DNA of 64,000 bases from UBA1351 sp964563505 (lineage in GTDB: Bacteria; Bacillota; Clostridia; Lachnospirales; Vallitaleaceae), in the NCBI GenBank assembly GCA_964563505.1, contig CAZLXW010000007.1:29143-93142 (forward strand), in the 5' to 3' direction. The notes below the pieces were generated by a model. That model saw only the letters and a list, made by a program, of their open reading frames with translations, had not been told where the DNA came from and did no database searches. The stretch's first letter is position 1. The number at the start of each line of letters is the position of its first letter. Below are positions 34,901 to 43,332 of this stretch, piece by piece. The position numbers and the translations under genes are program-made.

Positions 34901-36414
34901 GCTTCTATAGAATTCGTTACCCATATATCATAAGCGACATTCAAATCCGTTATCATTTCTTCAGATTCTTCCCCAATACCATAACGCCGAAAAGCGCTCC
35001 ATACAAAATTAATATAGTCTTGTCCTTCCGTTTCTAAATAAAAGCCTTTCTTACTTTCTTTAAATTTTTCCCAATCCATAATGTTCAAATAAAGTGCATC
35101 AGGAAGAAGATGCTCTTCCAGTTGATTTTGCTCATTATAAGCATCAAATTTATCACGATTAACAATCGTTGGGACAAAAGGTTTACTCGGAATCATTTTT
35201 GTCTCTAGAGGTATATATATAACTTCATTGGATTGTGCATATAAAAAATTCAGAATATTTTCATCATTATCTTCTTGTTGATAAGTGATAGCAAGTCGAT
35301 ATCGAGTGTTTTGTTTCGGTTTATTAACAATGTAGTATCCTTTTTCACCTGCATCCGGACCAAAGATCGCTATAACAGCCTCCTCGTTGTCCACGATCTC
35401 CAATAAACGAATCTCAGCTAAATGATAATCATTTGCAGTACCCCCACCTACACCGGCACGTGTACTTTCAACATACCACTCTAATCGAAGTGTCGTATCA
35501 TACTCAATATAACTCAAATCACTAATTGCTAAGTAATACCATACATTGGGATTGTTTCTATTATAATATACGTTTCTTCCTTTGTATGTATTTAATTCCG
35601 GTTCTACCAAAAAAGAATAGACTGTCCCTGATCTTGCCGCTTCACTTAAAGTATAACGTAACCAACGTCGGCCGTCTTGATCGGAAAACCGTTCAACATC
35701 TTCATGACTTCTACTTAATAATGGCAACTCAATAACACTGGCATCTCCGTCAAACTGTGTCTTATTCTCCTTGGCTACACCGCTTGTATATCGAATACGA
35801 TATTTGATTTCATCAGCTTCAATATCTCCCGGAGCGTTCATATCTTCCCAAACAACACTTATCGCACCTTCATTTTGCTCAAATTCAACTTTCGGTTCCG
35901 TTAGTAGATAAAGACTTCGCTCTTCTAGATAGGGTGCCGTAATTTTACGAACCTCAGTTATATCCCCCTCGTTATTTTTTATATGGTGATAATGATATGG
36001 CGAAATACGTATTTCATATAAAGAACCTGTTGATAGGTTTTTATCTCCGCTCCATGACATGCCTCCATCTGAACTCACCTCATTAGCTAATATATTAAGC
36101 GGATATTTGTCTGCTTGCCCTAGAGCCAAATTATTATAAAAAATTTCATAACCAATTGGCGAATGGGTATCGCCTAAATTTTCAGGATTATTTGAAATAA
36201 TTCCACTTGTTCCCGGAATCCATGCTGTTGGATTTGTCCAATTTAATGTTAGCCCTAGCTCATAATGATTCTGAACAAGATTAAGCCTTGAATTATTGAT
36301 CTTAATTTCATCAAAAGTCTCAATATTTCCTTGAGTGTTTCCATATATAGGTACATGGATAGATGTTAAAAATATGAGAATTGCTATCACACAACTAATA
36401 CTTCGTTTCATCAT
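31936..36414 (-). CDS. Giant surface protein with fibronectin-III-like repeats
   Basis: About 1492 residues. The start MMKRSISCVIAILIF lies 17 bases after the stop of the upstream gene, with AGAAGG five bases before it. The signal peptide ends near VPIYGN. The body has repeated beta-sandwich units with fibronectin-III signatures: NTRYRLAITYQ, NSRYLFLIQPYR, NTGYYFYIRAINPETGLSSDWS, SNRYYYFRLKTVV. The last 150 residues (NHWSNPYKQAIDNKYTVLGLDGYNPNAA... and SVTREEAIAMILEAI) look like degenerate SLH repeats. No catalytic domain is seen. It is a structural or adhesive wall protein and shares its design with the 1647-residue neighbour. Confidence 0.75.
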   Translation of the reverse strand: MMKRSISCVIAILIFLTSIHVPIYGNTQGNIETFDEIKINNSRLNLVQNHYELGLTLNWTNPTAWIPGTSGIISNNPENLGDTHSPIGYEIFYNNLALGQADKYPLNILANEVSSDGGMSWSGDKNLSTGSLYEIRISPYHYHHIKNNEGDITEVRKITAPYLEERSLYLLTEPKVEFEQNEGAISVVWEDMNAPGDIEADEIKYRIRYTSGVAKENKTQFDGDASVIELPLLSRSHEDVERFSDQDGRRWLRYTLSEAARSGTVYSFLVEPELNTYKGRNVYYNRNNPNVWYYLAISDLSYIEYDTTLRLEWYVESTRAGVGGGTANDYHLAEIRLLEIVDNEEAVIAIFGPDAGEKGYYIVNKPKQNTRYRLAITYQQEDNDENILNFLYAQSNEVIYIPLETKMIPSKPFVPTIVNRDKFDAYNEQNQLEEHLLPDALYLNIMDWEKFKESKKGFYLETEGQDYINFVWSAFRRYGIGEESEEMITDLNVAYDIWVTNSIEALETSAPLIADQRYTEVDGDALIRNEIEEDMRNSIRGFHTEINTFYDQNSNTIKPLVPNTLYYIKVQAKKIYGNETLRSEPTILALYYDNDGAVYVPPVMSTPPLKVSDTSETSVTVETQMQWYEIMTFEEANESNNLFDRWMHKVFLREDVQGMLISTEIFEGAQAYVVAYDTTSDKAYLIEEANPASDLIYLDEHTFFVYETQGNHLEAKINYRKIDLGEDSEISSLGFRFRHILYSQVLEEIEASKGTNNPLDFAEYLRQLGAQDEGWKDITNDVLIEDGRIEYTEEGLDPNSRYLFLIQPYREIDGIEEVLKAHYPSSIVVVTDPEDDEVLPTPQVPFLETTNPQEQAIDAYWFYNRAYTYEIRYGRDDDFENSVAFDLLIPDGLSNGKHAFEVNDLFPNTGYYFYIRAINPETGLSSDWSNPVYGKTLDVDNPGYPRGVGIPSDETMEEYNYDAGVGSDYVALEWLKDLGELQYEDTPDNNKVQREYAYKIEVAQNPSFTDAQYIKTGAPNPDIPGNVEDLETTLIKVNELISNRYYYFRLKTVVTITGEEEGQLIVKESLEYSPTLKILVLQSGDEYDGSYDPALEILPSEDFELIYNRDTQELIYRFRSDEVDEDGNRDNRVDQRLISRLIQDNAYIYTADVSRFESRAIKSRKVIIPYTIAEAFDEYQILFQIDAGDVVLSIPHDAWMNEVERQVRQYKDAPTIEVTVDSADAFYNDTMPNTALRVVSAPQNVAIRVSNNRVNTLLDYTQAPITYAFRTRSLYGSYIQNPIAYALNKANRWTLMSGNYEHANGLYTIATRDLGAYGVYMQDGSAEIRPNQLNHWSNPYKQAIDNKYTVLGLDGYNPNAAVSENILINIVDGMTRNANTIDVNAFITTNQMNRLYYSGVKKNRTKDRPSVTREEAIAMILEAIDVREGYGFRASAQDLAIVNGNTAINPEYRPAIAKAVTENLVADVTNLRPKANITYGELFALWAKAEEL

Positions 36415-36430
36415 TATCGCCTTCTTTCTA

Positions 36431-39400
36431 TCAATCAATATGTGACAATAATTTCATCAATCGTTCAATTGTCACTGGCTGTTTTGGATTAAGCAGTCCA
36501 TATTCTATCACAACAAACTCACCATTAACTCCACGTAATATTGTATCGCGATATAGACTGTTCACTTGGTTAATATCTTCAATTATCTGATAGTTTCGAA
36601 TTCGAACTGTTGACAGATTAATATGATTCTTTTTGGCATAGGTTTGAATGTATAAGTAATATGCCGTTTCATTCGTAATATCATTATATGCGCTTAACCG
36701 GGGCACATCAATCCCTTGACTCTTCAAATATTCTTGGGTATCGTCAGCTTTTGTAGCCCCAAGTATTCGTGCCATCACCTGAATAAATTGTTGATTATTT
36801 AAAACCGTCTGTGAATTTTTAAGGTGATTTTCTTGTATGACTTCCAATAAATTATATCGACTCAAACTATCTAATGCCTTTTGTTCATATGCTGATATTA
36901 CACTCGGATCCATATAAGAATTGGCTAAAATTAATGGTAAAAACAAAGGTGTTTGGATCTGATATCGATTCCCTACATATGCTGAAACCATCTCATTCCA
37001 TCTATTATTAGAATTTTGAAAAACCTTATGATTACTACTAGCTGTAGAACGTGTAGGAGTTAACGTATAGAGCAAGGGTTTATCTAATCCATCGACACGA
37101 TAAGAAGTTCTTGTAAATGCTTCTTCTAATACTTGCTGTCCATCACTCCAAAATGCTTCTTCAACTTCCTTAATTAATGTTTGCACAATACTTACCAACC
37201 GCGCATCACTAATCCCCTTTTCAAGTTCATCCGTTAATGCATCAATAAGCTTAGGTTCCTTAGAAGCAATCATTCTGTCTAATTCATACAAAAACATTAT
37301 ATCAAGTTCTTCTTCCACCACTTCACTTCCTATTACATTTATTGAAACTTGAATTTGTGGACTTGTCGTATCATATGAAGCTACCTTTGACAGATTTTCT
37401 TTTAGGTCTATTGTCAATTCTATAAAATACGCTCTATTTTTAGCGTTATATTGATTAATCTCTTCTTGCATCTTTCGAATTGCGCTTGTCCATTGCTGTC
37501 CAATGCTTGTCGGACGTATGGATACCTTTTGCCCATTTTGTTCATAAACAAGTGTTACTTGCTGAGCGTTTAGCTCTTTTAAGAACTCTGCCGGTAGGTA
37601 ATACCTTGTTTGTTCCCGATTGGCAACCATTAACTCCATACTCCTATTGCGATTATTCTCAATAGTCCCAATTCCATAAGCATCACGATATTTATACACG
37701 ATGCTATTTCTTTTTGTTTCAAGCTGAAAATATGGTTTTTGTTTTAACTTTTCAGCTTGATCACGATAATAGTCTAAATACTGCTGATATTTTAAATCTT
37801 CTTCATAATCATCTTGATTAAAATCTGTTCGGGTTGTAATCGTATTTGAAAAAGCCGACTCTGGATATGCAGGATTACCATCTAAATCTACTTCATCCGT
37901 TAGTGTATCATCAATCAAACGTATCTTAAGACTATAGTAGGTTCCTGATTTTAATCCGGTGATTCGGTAGTATAAACGTTGTGCATTCATCATTTCTTCT
38001 GTACGAATCAATTGATATCTATAATCACCACTGTTATCTTGACCAACACCTGCGCGTGCAATTACATATTCCGGATCCTTGTCTTCACGAATATGTATCT
38101 CATTACTGTAGGTCGCTTCTAAAGGAATATCAAATCGAATAACTGTTTCATAATATGCATCATTTATTTCATCATACACAAATGTTAAATTTGTTGCTGT
38201 TTGTATACGCCCTGTTGTAATCGTATCAACCCGCCATGTTGACTTCATTAATGTATTATATCGACTAATACTTCGTATATAATAGTAATACACTTGATTC
38301 GGTCGGTTTTCTTGATCTTCCAAAATAATCAGGTCTCCACTATCCGGATTAACTCGACATATGCCTTGATCGCCTTCATAAATTGGTTGACCATTTGTTG
38401 TATATCCACTCAATTTTTGATAGCGATAGACTCCATTGTCTTGAGTCACATACCATCCTTGAACCACACCGCGCTCAATAAGATTTTCTAGTTGTTGAAT
38501 ATTTTCACTTTGATTTTCTTCGTCTTTAAGCATGTTTTCATAAACATCCATCAAAGGGACTTCTGTCGCTGATTCAAAGTTTGGAAAACCCTCTTCCTCA
38601 AATGCTACAATTTCAAATTCTAATGAATCACCTTCAATATCTACACCATCCGGTGCATTCCATGTTACTTCAGTTTCTAGTCGTACCAAATCATTCCCCT
38701 TAAATCGTACATCAAAATTCTTTGGTGCCAACGGATCAAGTTCTGTTTCATCCGGTTGTTCCGGAAGTGTAGGTGTAATAATACTTATGACCTCAGATGG
38801 TTCACTATAATATTCTTCTACATCAAGACCTTCTTGCTGCACCACAAGTGTCATAATGACTCTACTATAATATACCTTATTCTCATCTAGTCCCAAGAAA
38901 CCTATACTATTTGTGGGCACATCAAATACAAGGACTTCTCCCTCCTGTAGCTGTTTTCGTTGTACTCCATCTATAGTTGCTGTAGCACTTGATAGGTCAA
39001 TAACCTCATCATCTGACAAGTTTTCACCATGATTTGCTTCATTCAACAACGTTTCCCTAGATTCAGATAACAAGACTTTATAGCGAATCGCTGTCTGATC
39101 TGTGTTATTATCAATTGCTGTCTCTCGCTGTGGATTTAGGTATAAGCGAATATAATTTCTTAATACTTCGTTACGTTTAGTAATTTCTTGCCATTGCAGA
39201 TAAGTCCCTACATCTTCTCCTTGAACCAAAGGTTCATTTAAAACAATCTCCACAGAAGGTAATTCTCGTATCGTTTCACTAAGCGTAATACTTTTAGGGA
39301 CCGAATAATCTGTACGCATATGCGCCTCTTTATCTTTTGCTTTACCAATGGCACGCATACGTAGATAATATACTTGTTGTTGTTCTAAGTCTAGGTCAAT

Positions 39401-41374
39401 CCTACTATCACTAAACTCATAGGAATACATATATGTTCCAAGGTCCGAATCATATTCATAGTTTGTATCAATCTCTTTTGTCCAGCCTTGGTCATTCTTA
39501 AGCATGACTCCATCTTGACCGGTAATTTTTTCAAAACTATCATAACTCCCAACACGCTCAGTAATATCTTCCCCTGTACCCGAATCTTTCCCAATAACGC
39601 GTTCTAAAACATATTTCACATTATTATTTCCATCAATCTCTTGAGTGATTTTATATAAAGCAAACACATCATATCCTAAATCTTCATCATGTAGATTAAT
39701 AGCTGCACGTTCTCCGATAAGCACTTCATAGTAAATCGCATCATGAATCCACCGATCGCGACGCATTCCAACCCACTTTAAATCAAAGGTAATTAAATCA
39801 TCAAATACTGACACTTCCTCACCACGAGGCGCAATCAGTTCAGGCAATCTTGGAGCAATTAGACCTGAATCCTCATGTTCTGCCGCCTGATAATTTAATA
39901 TTTGACTATCAAGCGGAGCACCTTTCCATTCCGGCACCACTTGGTAAAAGTTATCATCTGTTTCCCAATTCGCAGTAACCACAATTCGAATCATATCTTC
40001 ATCGATTCGTGTTGGATAGTATGTACTCCAATCATTAAGGTTATTGACATTTCTTCCATATTTTACTGCATAATTAATATTCTGAGCATTCTCAACATAA
40101 TAGGGTTTAATATCCAGATAGGCTTCATCATCTGTTCGAATAACTTTATATTCTAAAAAAGTATAAGGATTCATGGTATAAGCATCCGTTTGGTAACGCT
40201 TATCGCTGTCATTTAAACTTTCTAAGTTAACATACATGGCTGCATTGTATATCGTACTACTTTCTAAATTCTCCCAAACAATTGTGTTATCTGTACCTGA
40301 AGTAATTTCTATATCTTCCTTAGCAACAAAAATTTTATATGTGTTACTTGTCGAATCAAAAATATAGTCTGCCGATTCCAATGATCTTTTTACATTAATC
40401 TCTTGTTCCCCTGTTTTATTCAAACCCATTTCAAATTCTAACAATTTGCTTGAATCGGTTAACTTTTCCATAAAAAAATCCATATCAACATCAATATCGC
40501 TATATTCATAGGTCCAATCAGAAGAATTCCATGTCTTTGGATGTTTGAAGCTAATCTCAACTCCCGGATGACTTCCCGCTTGTTCTTCTGGATTCGTCCC
40601 ATCATAAACAACAAGGTTTTCTTCTATATCTCTTGAATCCACCGGCCGAATATTATATCCTTCTATATTTTTAAGAATGTAGAGTTGGTCGCCCTCTTCA
40701 CTCCCATCATTGCCTTGTTTAGTGAGCTTAATAGGCATAATGTTTCCGTCCACATAACCATTCATCCAAATGTACATTTTATTGTTCGGACGATCCCAAT
40801 CCGCTATGAATCGGCGATTTGGTATTTCTACATTACCCAGTTCAAAAGCAAATCCGGTTACATTAGTACTTTGGGTATATTCAATATCAAATGAAATCGC
40901 GCTTGCTGTTGTCGTTGAAATATTTTCAGGTACAGAAACAATGGTCTTATCAATATTAACCCATGTCGGAATGCCGGAATAATCCACTTGATTCATATTG
41001 ATATCATCACCGGGATTACCAAATTTGTTGACTATATCTCCACCATCATTTTGGTTTAATGTATAATATACTTCCATTTTATCTAATTGCTTATATAAAT
41101 AAACCTTTGTTTGTTCTCCATTTTTCAAATAATATTCTAGCTCATAAAGTCCATTTTCTCTGACATCAAAACTAAAGAGTAAATTTTCTGATCCACGTAC
41201 ACTATTTCCTTTATTAAAACTAATATCCATAGTCCGTGTTCGTTCCCATGTCAATAAGGGCTCGTCAGCAGCTTCAACTTTGATCCTTTGAACATAAAAA
41301 ACAGAGGCCATCAGCATTACCGCCATCATTAAACTTATCCCTCTATATATGCTTTTGTACCGTATGTCTCTCAT
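36431..41374 (-). CDS. Giant surface protein with fibronectin-III-like repeats, first gene of operon
   Basis: A 1647-residue secreted protein. A signal peptide lies at residues 10-35 (ends KVEAADE). Residues 36-330 are a beta-rich N-terminal domain. Later come several fibronectin-III-like units recognisable by QQVYYLRMRAIGKAKDKE, NKVYYSRVIMTLVVQQ, NQVYYYYIRSISRYNT and SGTYYSLKIRLIDDTL. A long C-terminal region (about 1250-1647) is helical, with LDALTDELEKGI and, at the end, weak SLH-like segments (NGEFVVIEYGLLNPKQPVTIERLM). No sortase motif is present. It is followed by a second giant and a small SLH protein. The function is unknown. Confidence 0.72.
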   Translation of the reverse strand: MRDIRYKSIYRGISLMMAVMLMASVFYVQRIKVEAADEPLLTWERTRTMDISFNKGNSVRGSENLLFSFDVRENGLYELEYYLKNGEQTKVYLYKQLDKMEVYYTLNQNDGGDIVNKFGNPGDDINMNQVDYSGIPTWVNIDKTIVSVPENISTTTASAISFDIEYTQSTNVTGFAFELGNVEIPNRRFIADWDRPNNKMYIWMNGYVDGNIMPIKLTKQGNDGSEEGDQLYILKNIEGYNIRPVDSRDIEENLVVYDGTNPEEQAGSHPGVEISFKHPKTWNSSDWTYEYSDIDVDMDFFMEKLTDSSKLLEFEMGLNKTGEQEINVKRSLESADYIFDSTSNTYKIFVAKEDIEITSGTDNTIVWENLESSTIYNAAMYVNLESLNDSDKRYQTDAYTMNPYTFLEYKVIRTDDEAYLDIKPYYVENAQNINYAVKYGRNVNNLNDWSTYYPTRIDEDMIRIVVTANWETDDNFYQVVPEWKGAPLDSQILNYQAAEHEDSGLIAPRLPELIAPRGEEVSVFDDLITFDLKWVGMRRDRWIHDAIYYEVLIGERAAINLHDEDLGYDVFALYKITQEIDGNNNVKYVLERVIGKDSGTGEDITERVGSYDSFEKITGQDGVMLKNDQGWTKEIDTNYEYDSDLGTYMYSYEFSDSRIDLDLEQQQVYYLRMRAIGKAKDKEAHMRTDYSVPKSITLSETIRELPSVEIVLNEPLVQGEDVGTYLQWQEITKRNEVLRNYIRLYLNPQRETAIDNNTDQTAIRYKVLLSESRETLLNEANHGENLSDDEVIDLSSATATIDGVQRKQLQEGEVLVFDVPTNSIGFLGLDENKVYYSRVIMTLVVQQEGLDVEEYYSEPSEVISIITPTLPEQPDETELDPLAPKNFDVRFKGNDLVRLETEVTWNAPDGVDIEGDSLEFEIVAFEEEGFPNFESATEVPLMDVYENMLKDEENQSENIQQLENLIERGVVQGWYVTQDNGVYRYQKLSGYTTNGQPIYEGDQGICRVNPDSGDLIILEDQENRPNQVYYYYIRSISRYNTLMKSTWRVDTITTGRIQTATNLTFVYDEINDAYYETVIRFDIPLEATYSNEIHIREDKDPEYVIARAGVGQDNSGDYRYQLIRTEEMMNAQRLYYRITGLKSGTYYSLKIRLIDDTLTDEVDLDGNPAYPESAFSNTITTRTDFNQDDYEEDLKYQQYLDYYRDQAEKLKQKPYFQLETKRNSIVYKYRDAYGIGTIENNRNRSMELMVANREQTRYYLPAEFLKELNAQQVTLVYEQNGQKVSIRPTSIGQQWTSAIRKMQEEINQYNAKNRAYFIELTIDLKENLSKVASYDTTSPQIQVSINVIGSEVVEEELDIMFLYELDRMIASKEPKLIDALTDELEKGISDARLVSIVQTLIKEVEEAFWSDGQQVLEEAFTRTSYRVDGLDKPLLYTLTPTRSTASSNHKVFQNSNNRWNEMVSAYVGNRYQIQTPLFLPLILANSYMDPSVISAYEQKALDSLSRYNLLEVIQENHLKNSQTVLNNQQFIQVMARILGATKADDTQEYLKSQGIDVPRLSAYNDITNETAYYLYIQTYAKKNHINLSTVRIRNYQIIEDINQVNSLYRDTILRGVNGEFVVIEYGLLNPKQPVTIERLMKLLSHID

Positions 41375-41485
41375 CTTTGCACCTCGTTTAATTTAATATT
41401 TGGCTCAAGCCTTATGTAAAAATCTACAGACCTATCCATTCTCTATATTTATCGGACAAATCTCTTTAAGTCTAAAGGCTAAAAC

Positions 41486-41518
41486 AAAAAAAAGGCACTA
41501 TATTTTAGCACCTTTTTT
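41486..41518 (-). terminator. Probable terminator after zinc-ribbon protein gene
   Basis: An AAAAAAAGG/CCTTTTTT stem with an inner CTA/TAG pair and a two-base mismatch lies 13 bases after the stop. On the minus strand it ends in eight T. Confidence 0.55.
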
Positions 41519-41531
41519 CCAATAATCTTTT

Positions 41532-42053
41532 TTAGAATCCCATTGATGCCATACTACCAAAAAACAACAGGATATATAACAAGAGTACAACGACACCTGT
41601 TATCGTTCCGATAAGGTTGAAAATCTTGGCTTTTTTCAATGCCTCATCTGCCTCAGCTTGTGTTGTCGCTTTACCGGCATTAAGTGTAAACACTAAACCA
41701 ACAATCCCTAAGGGTAAACAACATGCAACCAAGTTAATAATCGACCATACTAAAAATGGTGTTGTGTTAACATTAACGCTACCTCTATCTTGGGGTGTCG
41801 GTTGCGTATAGGTTGTTTGTGGCTGTGGTGGTGTTTGCGGTGCCTGTGGTGTTTGTGGCGGCATTTGAGGTGAATAAACTTGTTGCTCCTCTACCGGATT
41901 GTTGTTAACCACTTCTACGTTTTCTTCTTTTGCCACTGTTGTCTCTTTTTCTACGGGTGTTTCTGTTGATACTTTTGGTTCCATTGGTGTTCCACATTCT
42001 GTACAAAACTTTGCATCATCATTAAGGGGTGCTCCACATTTTGTGCAATACAT
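41532..42053 (-). CDS. Zinc-ribbon membrane protein with CD225/DUF4190-like C-terminus
   Basis: A 173-residue protein. The N-terminal zinc ribbon is MYCTKCGAPLNDDAKFCTEC with two CxxC pairs. A Pro/Gln/Thr-rich linker spans about 30-95. Two membrane segments follow (FLVWSIINLVACCLPLGIVGLVF and IGTITGVVVLLLYILLFFG, read with their turn), with the AGKATTQAEADEALKKAKIF loop typical of CD225-type proteins. The role is unknown; such genes often sit beside DUF2752 genes, as here (24 bases away). Confidence 0.82.
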   Translation of the reverse strand: MYCTKCGAPLNDDAKFCTECGTPMEPKVSTETPVEKETTVAKEENVEVVNNNPVEEQQVYSPQMPPQTPQAPQTPPQPQTTYTQPTPQDRGSVNVNTTPFLVWSIINLVACCLPLGIVGLVFTLNAGKATTQAEADEALKKAKIFNLIGTITGVVVLLLYILLFFGSMASMGF

Positions 42054-42077
42054 AACTCATCCTCCTGACATAAATGA

Positions 42078-42488
42078 TTATTGTGATAATAAAATAAAAG
42101 GTTTTACCGGTATGTTTCTCAAGACAAAAAATGCAACGATAATTATAAAAAGTACACGCATCTGTTTATATGAAAAGTTAAAAAACGGTAAAACATCTCT
42201 TCCAAGCACGATAAATAAATATAACTTTAACAAATAGTAGGTCATAAATGGCATTAAAACTACAAACATAATATTATGTCCCATTGCTTCAAAAAAATGA
42301 AAATGGACAAGGTCATACGCTGCTCTCCCGCTTCCGCAACCCGGACAATTTAATCCCGTCCATCGACGAAAAAAGCACGGAACAGGGTTTCCATATAAGT
42401 AAAGAAATGCAATTAATCCTAATACAATAATAGGGATTGCAACTCCGGTAAACCATCTAAATGTTTTGTTTTTTATATTGATTTTCAT
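42078..42488 (-). CDS. DUF2752 family membrane protein
   Basis: About 136 residues from the ATG at 42488. The DUF2752 signature is clear: NPVPCFFRRWTGLNCPGCGSG followed by RAAYDLVHFHFFEAMGHN. Three or four membrane helices are present (about 12-33, 66-90, 106-128). Function is unknown. It is first in a two-gene unit with the zinc-ribbon protein, a pairing seen often in Clostridia. Confidence 0.85.
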   Translation of the reverse strand: MKINIKNKTFRWFTGVAIPIIVLGLIAFLYLYGNPVPCFFRRWTGLNCPGCGSGRAAYDLVHFHFFEAMGHNIMFVVLMPFMTYYLLKLYLFIVLGRDVLPFFNFSYKQMRVLFIIIVAFFVLRNIPVKPFILLSQ

Positions 42489-42591
42489 TCTGTCTCTTCC
42501 TAAACTCAATTTATCTATCCTTATTCTACCCTAAAAAAGTTAAAATTTCCACAACTTTTCACAAAATCAATAAAATCTATTCTAAAAACTA

Positions 42592-43332
42592 TTAATCTCT
42601 TTTGTTCTCTTTAATATAATTTGAAAAACTTAAGCCTGTATATTTTTTGAAACATTTTCCAAAGTAGTTCGGATCTGGTATACCGACTTCTGCTGCCACC
42701 TGATACATATACTGATTTTCTTTCGACAAGCTAATGGCATATTCCATACGACAGCCATTTAAAAAATCAATAAAAGATACGCCGGTTTCTTCCTTAAACG
42801 CTCGACTTAAGTAACTAGCGTTGAATCCAAACTTAAGTGCAACTGAAGTCAAATTCAACTCCGGTTCTTTAAAATGTTCGATAACATACTCTCTTATTTT
42901 ACCTATAGATGAAATTTTGACTTCATCCACTTGCCCTCGCTCTTCACGTGGGGCATGCCGATCCAATTCTTTTTTTATATTGGTCAGTGTATCATTAATT
43001 TCAATTTTATTAATGGGTTTAAGCAAATAATTTGCGACACCAATACCAATACATTCTCTCGCATAATCAAAATCATTAAAGGCTGTTAACATAACAATTT
43101 TTAGATAAGGATACCGTTCAATCGCTAACTTGGCAAATTCAACACCATCCATAAAGGGCATTCGAATATCGACAAACAGGACGTCCGGATTTAGTTCATC
43201 AATAGTATTAATGGCCTCAATCCCGCTTGACGCCTCCCCAACAACTTCAAATCCCAGCATCTCCCATTTGATGGTTAACTTCAGTAAATTTTTGATTTTT
43301 TGTTCATCATCAATAATCATCACTCGATACAT
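42592..43332 (-). CDS. YesN-type AraC response regulator of the sugar operon
   Basis: A compact 246-residue regulator. The receiver starts MYRVMIIDDEQKIKNLL, with the acceptor aspartate in DVLFVDIRMPFMDG and lysine in YLLKPINKIE. The C-terminal AraC domain (about 145-246) has LTSVALKFGFNASYLSRAF, EETGVSFIDFLNGCRM and VGIPDPNYFGKCFKKYTGLS. It overlaps the kinase gene by 23 bases and ends the operon. It should activate the binding-protein promoter at 50405-50433, whose -35 box is weak. Confidence 0.93.
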   Translation of the reverse strand: MYRVMIIDDEQKIKNLLKLTIKWEMLGFEVVGEASSGIEAINTIDELNPDVLFVDIRMPFMDGVEFAKLAIERYPYLKIVMLTAFNDFDYARECIGIGVANYLLKPINKIEINDTLTNIKKELDRHAPREERGQVDEVKISSIGKIREYVIEHFKEPELNLTSVALKFGFNASYLSRAFKEETGVSFIDFLNGCRMEYAISLSKENQYMYQVAAEVGIPDPNYFGKCFKKYTGLSFSNYIKENKRD

